Notes under the pieces: model-generated
Seen by the model: the letters and a program-made list of their open reading frames with translations, nothing else
Database searches by the model: none
What the model was told of the DNA's origin: nothing
Part shown: positions 1 to 8,196 of the stretch, piece by piece
How positions within the stretch are numbered: the first letter of the stretch is position 1
Layout of the letters: every line of letters begins with the position of its first letter
Position numbers and translations under genes: made by a program
Source: JAIVJN01 sp036732565
Lineage (GTDB): Bacteria > Acidobacteriota > Vicinamibacteria > Vicinamibacterales > UBA2999
Direction of reading: 5' to 3'
Length of the DNA stretch: 33,967 nt
NCBI GenBank assembly: GCA_036732565.1
Contig: DAINCF010000008.1
Span: forward strand, 1 to 33,967

Positions 1-18
1 ATCGTTCCTACGGTCGTC

Positions 19-1818
19 CTAGCTGCTACCACCGTGGGCCGCACGATTGTGTGGCGACATGCCGGCGTGTCGCGCCTGAACGTGCGGCTCACCGGGGGGA
101 ACCGGTCCCGGCGGGTACACGGGCGCCGGGAACGCCGCCCGTCGACGCGGCCCGAGAGATGGCGTGCTCAGATAGGTAAGGAGTGCCGCCATCTCGGTAT
201 CGGTGAGATGCGGAAACGCCGGCATCCGGCCCTTGCCGCCGATCACCGTCGCGCGAATGGCCGCCTCGTCGAGACGCTCGGTCAGATCGACGAGCGACGG
301 CGCATTCTCGGTGCCCGAACGGTTGGGACCGTGGCAGACCTGACAGTCCCGCTCGTAGACGACCCCGCCGGGCGTTGCCGCGCCGCCGAAGCGGTTGCGC
401 GGTTCACCGGGCCGTAACAGCCGCAGGATGCCCGGGTTGTCCTGACCAATCACATAGACCATACCGGTCCCCGGCTCGGATGCGGTCCCGCCGAACACGG
501 CCCCGCCGTTGCTGCCGGGAATGTGCAGCGTGTCGATGAAGTCGATCGGCGTGAACATCCCGAGGTTCTTCGTGCCGCGCACGCGATCCCGGAAGGCCGC
601 GCGTTCCTGGGGCGTGATGTTGTTGAACGGATTGATGTCGTCTTCGGAGAAGGTCAGTCGGCTGAACGGCGGGACGACCGTGGGAAAGGGCTGGGTCGGC
701 CAGCTCTTCTCCCCCGGCATGCCGCTCACCGGCACCGGCCGCTCTTCGATCGGCCAGATCGGTTCGCCGCTGACACGATCGAAGACGTACATGAAGCCGC
801 TCTTGCCGGCCAGCGCGACCACGTCACGCGCCTTTCCGTCGTGCTGGATGGTCGTCAACTGCGGTGCGGCGCTGGTGTCGAAATCCCAGAGATCGTGGTG
901 CACGAGCTGGAAGTGCCAGATGCGCTTGCCAGTGCGGGCATCGAGCGCGAGCAGGCTGGTGCCAAACAGGTTGGCGCCGGGCCGATCGGCCCCGTAGTAG
1001 TCGTAGGTCGGCGATCCGGTGGGAAAGTAAGCGATGGCGCGCACGGGATCCACCGACAACTCCCCCCAGGTGTTGACGGCGCCGATGTACTTGTAGGCCT
1101 CGGGCGGCCACGTGTCGTAGCCGAACTCGCCCGGCTGCGGAATGGTGTTGAACCGCCAGACTTGCGCGCCAGTGATCACGTCGAAGGCGCGCACGTGCCC
1201 TGGCGCCGACATGTAGCCCTCACCCGGTGCCGAGCCCAGCAGGAGGAGGTTCTCGAACACCTGACCGGGCGTGTTCGACTGGATCCGGGCGATGGTCTTG
1301 GCATCGCGCCCGAGGCCTTCGCGCAAATCGACGGCCCCGGCGTCGCCGAACGTGGTGATCAGCTTGCCAGTGCGGGCGTCGATCGCCTGCAGGTAGTCGT
1401 TCATCGCGAAGAGCAACCGGCGATCCGCGCCGTCGGCGCTCTCCCAGTAGTTCACGCCGCGCGACGTCATGCCGTCCATCTTCTCGCGCACCCAGATCTC
1501 GGTGCCGGTCTTCGCATCGATGGCAACGAGCGCGCCGTTGCGACCACGGCCGAAGATCATGCCGCGGGCCACGACCGGCGTCGACACGGTGTCGCTGAAC
1601 GGATACGTCCAGGCGACTTCCAGTCGCGTGACGTTCGCCTTGTTGATCTGGCTGTTCGGGAAGTGACGCGAGGACTCGACCGTGCCGGCGTAGCCGATCC
1701 ACGGCCGATCCTGGACCGCCTGTTGGGCAAGCGGCCACGTGCTGCCGATCGCCACGACCAGGCCCAGGGCGGAGGCGCCGGCAAGTGCGGCCGGCAGACG
1801 AAGTCCGAAGCGAGCCAT
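19..1818 (-). CDS. PQQ-dependent quinoprotein dehydrogenase with C-terminal cytochrome c domain
   Basis: A 599-residue periplasmic quinoprotein, likely oxidising a sugar or alcohol and passing electrons through its own heme. Residues 1-32 form an export signal. Propeller repeats such as LVAIDAKTGTEIW (98-109) and LLALDARTGKRIW (289-301) follow. The PQQ-family signature WHFQLVHHDLWDFD lies at 301-314. A class I cytochrome c domain starts at the heme site CQVCH (492-496), and Met532 in GRMPAF is the probable distal ligand. A GAGGAG ribosome site precedes the ATG. Related dehydrogenases with a cytochrome inserted late usually continue into a closing propeller blade after the heme domain. Here only a Pro-rich tail follows, so the C-terminus may be truncated (inference). 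It is divergent from the FG-GAP protein at 1937. The substrate cannot be read from the sequence. Confidence 0.88.
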   Translation of the reverse strand: MARFGLRLPAALAGASALGLVVAIGSTWPLAQQAVQDRPWIGYAGTVESSRHFPNSQINKANVTRLEVAWTYPFSDTVSTPVVARGMIFGRGRNGALVAIDAKTGTEIWVREKMDGMTSRGVNYWESADGADRRLLFAMNDYLQAIDARTGKLITTFGDAGAVDLREGLGRDAKTIARIQSNTPGQVFENLLLLGSAPGEGYMSAPGHVRAFDVITGAQVWRFNTIPQPGEFGYDTWPPEAYKYIGAVNTWGELSVDPVRAIAYFPTGSPTYDYYGADRPGANLFGTSLLALDARTGKRIWHFQLVHHDLWDFDTSAAPQLTTIQHDGKARDVVALAGKSGFMYVFDRVSGEPIWPIEERPVPVSGMPGEKSWPTQPFPTVVPPFSRLTFSEDDINPFNNITPQERAAFRDRVRGTKNLGMFTPIDFIDTLHIPGSNGGAVFGGTASEPGTGMVYVIGQDNPGILRLLRPGEPRNRFGGAATPGGVVYERDCQVCHGPNRSGTENAPSLVDLTERLDEAAIRATVIGGKGRMPAFPHLTDTEMAALLTYLSTPSLGPRRRAAFPAPVYPPGPVPPGEPHVQARHAGMSPHNRAAHGGSS

Positions 1819-1891
1819 GCGGAAACTCCTCGAGGATCTAACTCAGGTTGAGCCGGCCGAAGATTCAGCGACATTCTACAGAGCAGTTGAC

Positions 1892-1906
1892 TATCGAGAA
1901 TCGATA
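1892..1906. promoter_or_regulatory. Perfect palindrome in the divergent promoter region (putative operator)
   Basis: TATCGA-GAA-TCGATA is a perfect 6-3-6 inverted repeat. It lies 30 nt upstream of the FG-GAP gene's ATG and 73 nt upstream of the dehydrogenase's ATG. The surrounding stretch (about 1860-1930) is clearly richer in A/T than its neighbours, as expected for a promoter. The symmetry suggests a dimeric regulator controlling both genes. The regulator is not identifiable here. Confidence 0.5.
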
Positions 1907-1936
1907 ATCGACTATTTCCACATTCGACTCCGGCCT

Positions 1937-3853
1937 ATGCAGCGACACACCCTCGTTAGCACCATGCTTGCCGCCGCGCTTCTCGCGCCGCTTCTGGCCG
2001 CGCAGGGGCCGGCCACCGACTTCAAGCCGGACACCGTCTTCACCGGCAGTGGGCTGGGCGGATGGACCGTCGTCGGTGACGGCGCCTGGACGGCCGAAAA
2101 CGGCGAGGTGACGGGAAAGGCCGGACAGGGTGGGAGCTGGCTCGTCCTGGACCGCTCCTACCAGGACCTGAACTTTTTCTCGCGGTTCCGCTGTGCCTCG
2201 CGGTGCGATGCCGGCGTGCTATTTCGAGTGCAGGACACGCCCGGCGGGCGCACCGGCGTCCTGCTCTCGCTCAAGGAGGGCGACCTGGCGATCTACCGTG
2301 TTGCGCTGGATGCCGCCGGGCGTGAAGTCCAGCGCGACCCCCTGCGTCCGGTGGGACCGTTCCTGCGCAGCGCGCCGCCAGTCGGCGCGGGCGATCGCGA
2401 GAAAGGCATTCCGACCACCGGAGCCGGCCGCGGGGGATCCCCGATGACCCTGCCGACACTCTTGCCCGCGCTTGAACCACCCGCCCCGGGTGTGCGGCAG
2501 GACGAGTGGAATCTCATCAGCGTGGCACTCGACTCCGATGTCATCCGTCCGAGGCTGAATCACGGCATCGAGATCTTGCCGGGGGCCACGGAAGACCGGA
2601 CCGGCTACGGCCCGGTGGCGCTCTACGTGGGCTCGGGCGAGGTGCGGTTCAAAGACCTGGCGTTCAAGGACCTGCACGTCAAAACCGTGCCGCTCGAAGT
2701 CGTCTCGAGCCGGTTCCGCATGCAACGGCTGGACGACTTCTATTTTGCGTGGGGCGCCGGAGCCGGCGACTTCAACCGGGATGGGACCCTCGACGTCGTG
2801 TCGGGGCCGTATTACTACCTCGGACCCGATTACACGAGGCGCTACGAACTGTACGTGGCGCCTGCCCAGAGTCCCACGTCGAGCTTCGCCCCGACCTGGA
2901 CGGACTATGCCTTCGATTTCACCGGTGATGGTTGGACGGATGTGTTGGCCGGCGAGAGCCGGCCGATGACGCTGTACGTGAACCCCAGGGGAGAGAAGCG
3001 TCGATGGGTGGGCCATCGTGTCCTTCCACAGATCACGAGCGAGTTCACGGCGATGCGGGATCTCGACGGCGACGGCACGCCTGAGATCGTCTTCGTGATG
3101 GGCGGCGTCGGCGGCACGATCGCCTATGCCAAGGTCCCTCCCACCGATCCGACGCAGCCCTGGCCCGTATTTCCGATTTCCGAGCCCGGGCTCGGCTTCG
3201 GTCACGGCCTGGGCACGGGCGACATCAATGGCGACGGCCGCATCGACGTGACGCAGGCGGCCGGCTGGTGGGAGCAGCCGCCGGCGCAAAGCACGGGGCC
3301 GTGGCGCTATCACGCTGTGGCGTTCGGGCGATGGGGACCGGCCGAGGGAGCCGGCGGCGCGCTCATGGCCGTGTACGACGTCAACGGCGACACGCTCAAC
3401 GATCTCGTCACCGGACTCAATGCCCACGGCTTCGGCCTGGCCTGGTTCGAACAGAAGCGCGACGCCAGCGGCGCGATCTCGTTCGTACGCCACATGATCG
3501 TGGACGATTATTCGACCAGGAACGCGGCCAGCGTCACCATGTCGCAGATGCACGCGGCGGCCGTCGCGGACATCGATCGCGACGGCATTCCCGACTTCAT
3601 CACCGGCAAGCGGGTGTTCTCCCATCAGGAGAGTTATGTCGACCCGGATCCCCACGGCCTCCCCGCGTTGTACTGGTTCAGGACCGTTCGCAACCCCAAG
3701 GCGCCTGGCGGCGCCGAGTTCGTGCCGGAGCTGATCCACAACCGGTCAGGCGTGGGCGCGCAGTTCACGGCCGTGGACCTCGACCAGGATGGCCGGGTCG
3801 ACATTGTCACGGCGACCAACCGCGGCACCTTCATCTTCTTCGGAATCCAGTAG
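1937..3853 (+). CDS. Secreted FG-GAP/VCBS-repeat protein with N-terminal DUF1080-like domain
   Basis: 638 residues starting at the ATG at 1937. That start opens a clear signal peptide ending in LLAAQG; an in-frame upstream extension to 1739 lacks protein-like character and overlaps the divergent gene. The N-terminal half (about residues 25-250) resembles the DUF1080/3-keto-disaccharide hydrolase concanavalin-like fold (GGWTVVGDGAWTAENGEV). The second half has six calcium-loop FG-GAP motifs: DFNRDGTLDVV, DLDGDGTPEIV, DINGDGRIDV, DVNGDTLNDLV, DIDRDGIPDFI and DLDQDGRVDIV, consistent with a beta-propeller. It is probably an extracytoplasmic carbohydrate-binding or structural protein. The divergent pairing with a quinoprotein suggests shared use in sugar metabolism (inference). 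Confidence 0.85.
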   Translation: MQRHTLVSTMLAAALLAPLLAAQGPATDFKPDTVFTGSGLGGWTVVGDGAWTAENGEVTGKAGQGGSWLVLDRSYQDLNFFSRFRCASRCDAGVLFRVQDTPGGRTGVLLSLKEGDLAIYRVALDAAGREVQRDPLRPVGPFLRSAPPVGAGDREKGIPTTGAGRGGSPMTLPTLLPALEPPAPGVRQDEWNLISVALDSDVIRPRLNHGIEILPGATEDRTGYGPVALYVGSGEVRFKDLAFKDLHVKTVPLEVVSSRFRMQRLDDFYFAWGAGAGDFNRDGTLDVVSGPYYYLGPDYTRRYELYVAPAQSPTSSFAPTWTDYAFDFTGDGWTDVLAGESRPMTLYVNPRGEKRRWVGHRVLPQITSEFTAMRDLDGDGTPEIVFVMGGVGGTIAYAKVPPTDPTQPWPVFPISEPGLGFGHGLGTGDINGDGRIDVTQAAGWWEQPPAQSTGPWRYHAVAFGRWGPAEGAGGALMAVYDVNGDTLNDLVTGLNAHGFGLAWFEQKRDASGAISFVRHMIVDDYSTRNAASVTMSQMHAAAVADIDRDGIPDFITGKRVFSHQESYVDPDPHGLPALYWFRTVRNPKAPGGAEFVPELIHNRSGVGAQFTAVDLDQDGRVDIVTATNRGTFIFFGIQ

Positions 3854-4440
3854 ACGGCGAGCGCGAGCACAGGTGACGGCGTCTCCACCGGACGCCGGCT
3901 TCGTCGATCTCGGAACACCGGGCCGGCGCGTGATGGCCGCCGCACTCGGCGACCACGAGCCGCCACTAAGGTCTCGTGGTCGACGCGATGCACCTCGGGT
4001 CGCGGCGCGCATGCGTGCGCATGGACTGACTCAGGCGACGTTCGCAAACTGCCGAACATCCTCGAGCCATGCTCGGATCCGGCCCCAGGGCGCCCAGGGA
4101 GTGTGAGAAATTGGCATCGAAGGGACCCCAACGCCCTGCACTCCTATTAGGTAGGACCCCCTTTCGCGACGAAATCTTACGCGTCGGGCAACAAACAAAT
4201 CGTCCAGTCCGGTGACCCAGATTGGAATCGAACCTCAGCTGGGAGGCGATACTGGCTTGTCTGCCCCGACGCCTTGACCGCGCAGGACGCTGGCGCCGAC
4301 GAAGTAGCTTGGAGCCCTCCAGGAACAATTCAGACGCCACCTGCTGAAGAACGGCTGGCGCGAGCAATGCGTGAGGTACGCTTGGTGGCGCCACTCGAAG
4401 GTTCGTAGCGCGAAGCGCGAGATGGCTCAGGGAATCAGAC
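3854..4440. other. Long non-coding stretch
   Basis: 587 bp between two plus-strand genes. Short open frames exist on both strands, but their translations are Arg/Pro/Ser-rich and match no family known to me. There is no strong ribosome site, no T-tract terminator and no convincing tRNA. The last 40 bp before 4441 must hold the promoter or leader of the next gene. The stretch may contain decayed sequence. Confidence 0.5.
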
Positions 4441-6252
4441 GTGCCCAACGACGATGAGCGCACCGGACACGAAGCCGTGTGGAACCCAACTCCGGTGGGC
4501 CCGGCCGCATCCAATGCCGCCCTCGGGTCGCGGTTCAACCAGATGTTTCCGGTCCTCTCCGCGGCGGAGATCGACCGGGTCCGGCGTTTCGGCGACGTCA
4601 AGCGCTTCTCTGCCGGACAACTCCTCTTCCAAGCAGGAGAAGCCGTCCCCGGGATGTACGTCATCCTGGCCGGCCGGATCGCGATCGTGCCACGCGATGG
4701 GCTCGGCCACGTCGTGCCGATCGCAGTGTTCGCGCAGCTGATCGGGGCTCCCGTCGAAGAAATGATGGAGGTGGTTCCCGGCGAGGTCATTGCCGAGATC
4801 GGTCAGCTGTCCGGAAGGACGGACCTGAGTGCGTACGACGCCCGCGCCGTCGAGGACGTGGAGGCCATCGTTGTTCCGCCCGCGGCGTTGCGAACGTTGC
4901 TCGTCGCCGAGGCCGAGCTCGGCGAGCGCATCCTGCGCGCGCTCATGCTGCGTCGGGTCGCGCTGATCGAGCTCGGCTTCGGAGGTCCGGTGCTCGTCGG
5001 AGCACTCAGGTCGCCAGACGTGACGCGGCTCTCGCATTTCCTCGAACGCAATGCGATTCCGTTCCGCGTGCTCGACCCCGACGAGGATCAGGATGCATCC
5101 ACATTGCTCGCGCGCGTCGCCCCGACGCCGGACGAGCTCCCCATGGCCGTCCTCTCGGATGGCACCGTGCTCAAGAACCCCACGAAGCAGCAATTGGCCC
5201 TGGCCCTCGGCCTGGTGGCGGCGAGTTTCCGCTCTGAACCGTACGACGTCGTCATCGTCGGCGCGGGTCCGGCCGGGCTTGCCACCGCGGTCTACGGTGC
5301 CTCGGAGGGTCTCACCGTCCTGCTGCTGGAAGCGATTGCGTTTGGAGGACAGGCGGGCGCCAGCGCGCGCATCGAAAACTATCTGGGGTTTCCGACTGGC
5401 GTTTCGGGGCAGGCGCTGATGTCACGTGCGTTCACGCAGGCGCAGAAATTCGGAGCCGAGTTCAGCCTGTCCACCGAAGTGACGCGGTTGGACTGCACGT
5501 CGCAACGCTCGGGACCGGATCCCGTGCACATCCTCGAGCTTGCGGACGGGCGGCGAGTCCGGGCGCGTGCGGTCGTCATCGCGACCGGCGCGCGCTATCG
5601 GCGGCCAGAGATCGCGAACCTCGCACAGTTCGAGGGCCGCGGCGTCTCGTATTGGGCGTCGCCTGTGGAGGCCAGGCTGTGCCGCAATGAGGACGTGGCG
5701 CTGTTGGGTGGAGGAAACTCGGCTGGCCAGGCGGCAGTCTTCCTCGCAAGCCACGCGCGTCACGTGCGCGTGCTGGTGCGTGGCACAGGCCTCTCGAGCA
5801 CCATGTCGCGGTACCTCGTCGAACGGATAGCGGGTTGTCCGAACATCGCAGTGCTTCCTGAGACCGAGGTTGTTGATCTCCTCGGCACACCCGACCAGGG
5901 GCTGCAGGGCGTGCGGTGGCGCAACCGGCGCACCGGAGCGGAGGAACAACACGCGATCGCTCACTTGTTCCTTTTTACCGGCGCCGATCCGGTGGCCGCC
6001 TGGCTGCACGAAAGCCGCATCCCCATCGACGAGAAGGGGTTCATCCTCACCGGCGGCGACGTACGTGCCACCCAGCGATCGCCGCTGCCGCTCGAGACCG
6101 GAGTCGAAGGGATCTTCGCCGTCGGCGACGTGCGTTGCGGCTCAGTGAAGCGAGTGGGGGCGGCTATCGGAGAAGGGGCCGCGGTCGTTGCGCAGCTGCA
6201 CACCTTTCTTGCCGAACGTGATCGGACGACGGCCGGCGCGACGCGCACGTAG
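4441..6252 (+). CDS. cNMP-binding / thioredoxin-like / thioredoxin-reductase-like fusion oxidoreductase
   Basis: 603 residues from a GTG start. Residues about 35-165 form a cyclic-nucleotide-binding (CAP_ED) domain with the core FSAGQLLFQAGEAVPGMYVI. Residues about 183-258 resemble a small thioredoxin/glutaredoxin-type domain (LPMAVLSDGTVLKNPT) without an active-site CxxC. Residues about 266-595 form an FAD/NAD(P)-binding reductase with GAGPAG at 274-279, RIENYLGFP at 311-319, the NADP motif GGGNSAG at 423-429 and the late FAD motif AVGD (560-563). Where thioredoxin reductase carries its redox CxxC, this protein reads ASPVEARLC, with only Cys414. It is therefore probably not a classical thioredoxin reductase. 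A nucleotide-regulated flavin oxidoreductase is the best description. The start is uncertain because only a weak GGGA lies upstream. Confidence 0.88.
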   Translation: MPNDDERTGHEAVWNPTPVGPAASNAALGSRFNQMFPVLSAAEIDRVRRFGDVKRFSAGQLLFQAGEAVPGMYVILAGRIAIVPRDGLGHVVPIAVFAQLIGAPVEEMMEVVPGEVIAEIGQLSGRTDLSAYDARAVEDVEAIVVPPAALRTLLVAEAELGERILRALMLRRVALIELGFGGPVLVGALRSPDVTRLSHFLERNAIPFRVLDPDEDQDASTLLARVAPTPDELPMAVLSDGTVLKNPTKQQLALALGLVAASFRSEPYDVVIVGAGPAGLATAVYGASEGLTVLLLEAIAFGGQAGASARIENYLGFPTGVSGQALMSRAFTQAQKFGAEFSLSTEVTRLDCTSQRSGPDPVHILELADGRRVRARAVVIATGARYRRPEIANLAQFEGRGVSYWASPVEARLCRNEDVALLGGGNSAGQAAVFLASHARHVRVLVRGTGLSSTMSRYLVERIAGCPNIAVLPETEVVDLLGTPDQGLQGVRWRNRRTGAEEQHAIAHLFLFTGADPVAAWLHESRIPIDEKGFILTGGDVRATQRSPLPLETGVEGIFAVGDVRCGSVKRVGAAIGEGAAVVAQLHTFLAERDRTTAGATRT

Positions 6253-6484
6253 GCACGACGATCCGCACCTCGCCTCCGCTGCCGCTCTGAGCAGACAAGA
6301 ACCGGGAGCACGAGGTTACCCAGCGCTCAACCGCGACTCACACAACGGTTTGTGCTGTCGACCATGAGAGCTCCAAATTCAGCGGGTTGCACGCCCCGGC
6401 AACCAAGCTCACTACGTCCGCCGACCGCGCCTTGCGGCCCTGTCGCTGCGGCCTCACGCCCGGCGGGGTCTGCGAACGCCCGCG

Positions 6485-7348
6485 CTACCGTGCCCGCCTG
6501 ATTGCGCTTCCAGTTTGGCGGAGCTCCGACGGCCGAACGCCGTATCGCCGCCGAAACGCCGAGACGAAATGGCTGAGCGACCCGAAGCCCACGGCAAAGC
6601 AGGTGTCGGTGACGCCGGCGCCGGCGCGCAGGCGCGCGGCTGCGTGGTCGAGACGAACGTCGGTCAGGACGCGATGGGGCGGGCGCCCTTCGAGCTCGGC
6701 GAAGATCCGCGCGAAGTGAAAGAGGCTCATCCCCGCATCGCGGGCCAACATCGAGAGCGAGAGCGGCTCGGCATAGCACGCTTCGATCATGTGTTTGGCT
6801 CGCTCGACGCGGCGGGCATACCACGCCAGGCGATCGGGCCGATAGAGCGGCGTTCGCGCAGTGGGGCCCGCCAGTGACCCCAACAGCGCACCACCGAGCG
6901 CCTCGACGCGCGCCTCGTCTCCTGGCGCGCACCGCTGAAGCGCGTGCCGCAGGAACGCGCGGCGGTTCGACAGCGGGTGCAGGGGTGCAGGGGACAGCGC
7001 AACCGCCGACCGCGCGCTCTCGATCGCCTCGTCCGAAAACGCCACCGACAAGCAGCAATCGCGCGGGTGTTCCTCGTCGTGTGCACAGGAGAACTCGAGC
7101 GATGGCGAGGTGACGAACAGCCAGTCTGTGGTGACTTCGCGCCATGCGCCCGAGGTCCGCAAACGGAACGAGCCCGCCTCCACGAACGCCACGGCGTGCC
7201 CGGTCGTCCGCTCCCGTTCAGGGTCGCGATGCGCCACGCCCGGCACGTGATCGAAGCGTCTGAGAACCACTCCTCCCGTACGAACCAGAGGCACCACGCG
7301 ATTCATGAACGCCATGTTCGCACACCATCCGCTGATGAGCTCCTTCAC
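6485..7348 (-). CDS. AraC family transcriptional regulator
   Basis: 287 residues. The N-terminal part (about 20-120) is a cupin-like sensor (VAFVEAGSFRLRTSGAWREV). The C-terminal about 100 residues carry two helix-turn-helix motifs: SLSMLARDAGMSLFHFARIF and the second motif TDTCFAVGFGSLSHFVSAFRRRYG, interrupted as usual by a linker. The second motif plus RPSELR is diagnostic of AraC/XylS. The start could instead be Met13 or Met15, a few codons inside. It is convergent with the oxidoreductase at 4441 and divergent from the NTF2-like gene at 7500, which it may control (inference). The 232 bp downstream (6253-6484) contain no gene I can support. Confidence 0.87.
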   Translation of the reverse strand: MKELISGWCANMAFMNRVVPLVRTGGVVLRRFDHVPGVAHRDPERERTTGHAVAFVEAGSFRLRTSGAWREVTTDWLFVTSPSLEFSCAHDEEHPRDCCLSVAFSDEAIESARSAVALSPAPLHPLSNRRAFLRHALQRCAPGDEARVEALGGALLGSLAGPTARTPLYRPDRLAWYARRVERAKHMIEACYAEPLSLSMLARDAGMSLFHFARIFAELEGRPPHRVLTDVRLDHAAARLRAGAGVTDTCFAVGFGSLSHFVSAFRRRYGVRPSELRQTGSAIRRAR

Positions 7349-7499
7349 CCCGGTGCAGAGTCGAGCTTGCTAGCCCAACACATCCAGCCGCATCCCACAC
7401 CGGCTTCCGGCATCGTGACTCGCCGCGAAACCGGAATTCGCAAGAAACCGCAAGTCCGCGGGCCGGGCACCTGACTAGAGTGCCGATCCGGGAGGACGC

Positions 7500-7988
7500 A
7501 TGAAGAGGGGCCGAATGACGCTATTGGTGGTCGGAGGCGCGCTGCTCGCAACGATGGTGACTGCATCCCGCCCGGGTGTGGCGGCGCGCGCAGCAATCGA
7601 TCCGGCGGTGCTGGCCGCGCGCGAGGCGGCGTGGCGCGCGTACTTCGCTGGTGACGTGAAGACGCTCGGCGACTTGCTGCCGCCGGAGTTCATCGGCCTC
7701 GGGATGACCGATGGCCCGTTCACGGACCGCGCCAAGACGCTCGACGAGGCCCGAGCGTTTCAGCAAAAGGGGGGTCGACTCGTTCGCCTGGCCTTTCCGG
7801 AAACCCAGGCGCAGCAATTCGGCGAGGTCGTCGTGCTCTACGGGCGCTACGAAGCGGTGATCCAGGCCGACGGTGTGGAACGCACCGTGCGAGGGCGGCT
7901 CACGGAGATGTTCGTCAGGCGCGACGGGAAATGGCTGCACCCGGGCTGGCATCTCGACGTGTCCACCGGACCGGGTCCCACGCCATAA
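7500..7988 (+). CDS. Secreted NTF2-like (SnoaL/DUF4440-type) protein
   Basis: 162 residues. Residues 1-31 are an export signal rich in Val/Ala. The rest has the NTF2-like alpha+beta pattern: a long helix with WRAYFAGDVKTLGDLLPPEF, then strands ending FVRRDGKWLHPGWHLD, matching the DUF4440 type. GGGAGG lies 6 nt before the ATG. Members of this fold are often small ligand-binding or isomerase-like proteins, and no catalytic residues can be assigned. It lies 208 bp upstream of the TonB-dependent receptor and probably has its own transcript. Confidence 0.78.
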   Translation: MKRGRMTLLVVGGALLATMVTASRPGVAARAAIDPAVLAAREAAWRAYFAGDVKTLGDLLPPEFIGLGMTDGPFTDRAKTLDEARAFQQKGGRLVRLAFPETQAQQFGEVVVLYGRYEAVIQADGVERTVRGRLTEMFVRRDGKWLHPGWHLDVSTGPGPTP

Positions 7989-8196
7989 ATGGCCGTCGCC
8001 GGCCGACCGGCTCCGGCGGCGAGGGCGGTACTCAGGATTCGACTCCTTCGAACGAGGCCGTCCCGACTGGCTGGCGATCGGCACGTCGCGTGTCCGATTG
8101 CAGGACCCTCGATGCACTTTTGTGTCGGGTTCTGGGGGCTGGCGGGTGTTCGTTCCCGCCGTCCTCTGTTGTTTGTTCCCCCAAGGAGGTGGTGAC

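Noticed and set aside
523..1851. A 442-residue plus-strand frame opposite the quinoprotein
   Set aside because: It is a shadow of the GC-rich dehydrogenase with no domain or start signal.
4205..4245. tRNA-like T-arm reading (GGAATCGAACCTC)
   Set aside because: No acceptor stem, anticodon arm or CCA context could be folded around it.
8141..8160. GGCGGG/CCCGCC hairpin as a terminator before the TonB receptor
   Set aside because: The stem is only 6 bp without a T-tract and lies in the receptor leader, so no function is supported.
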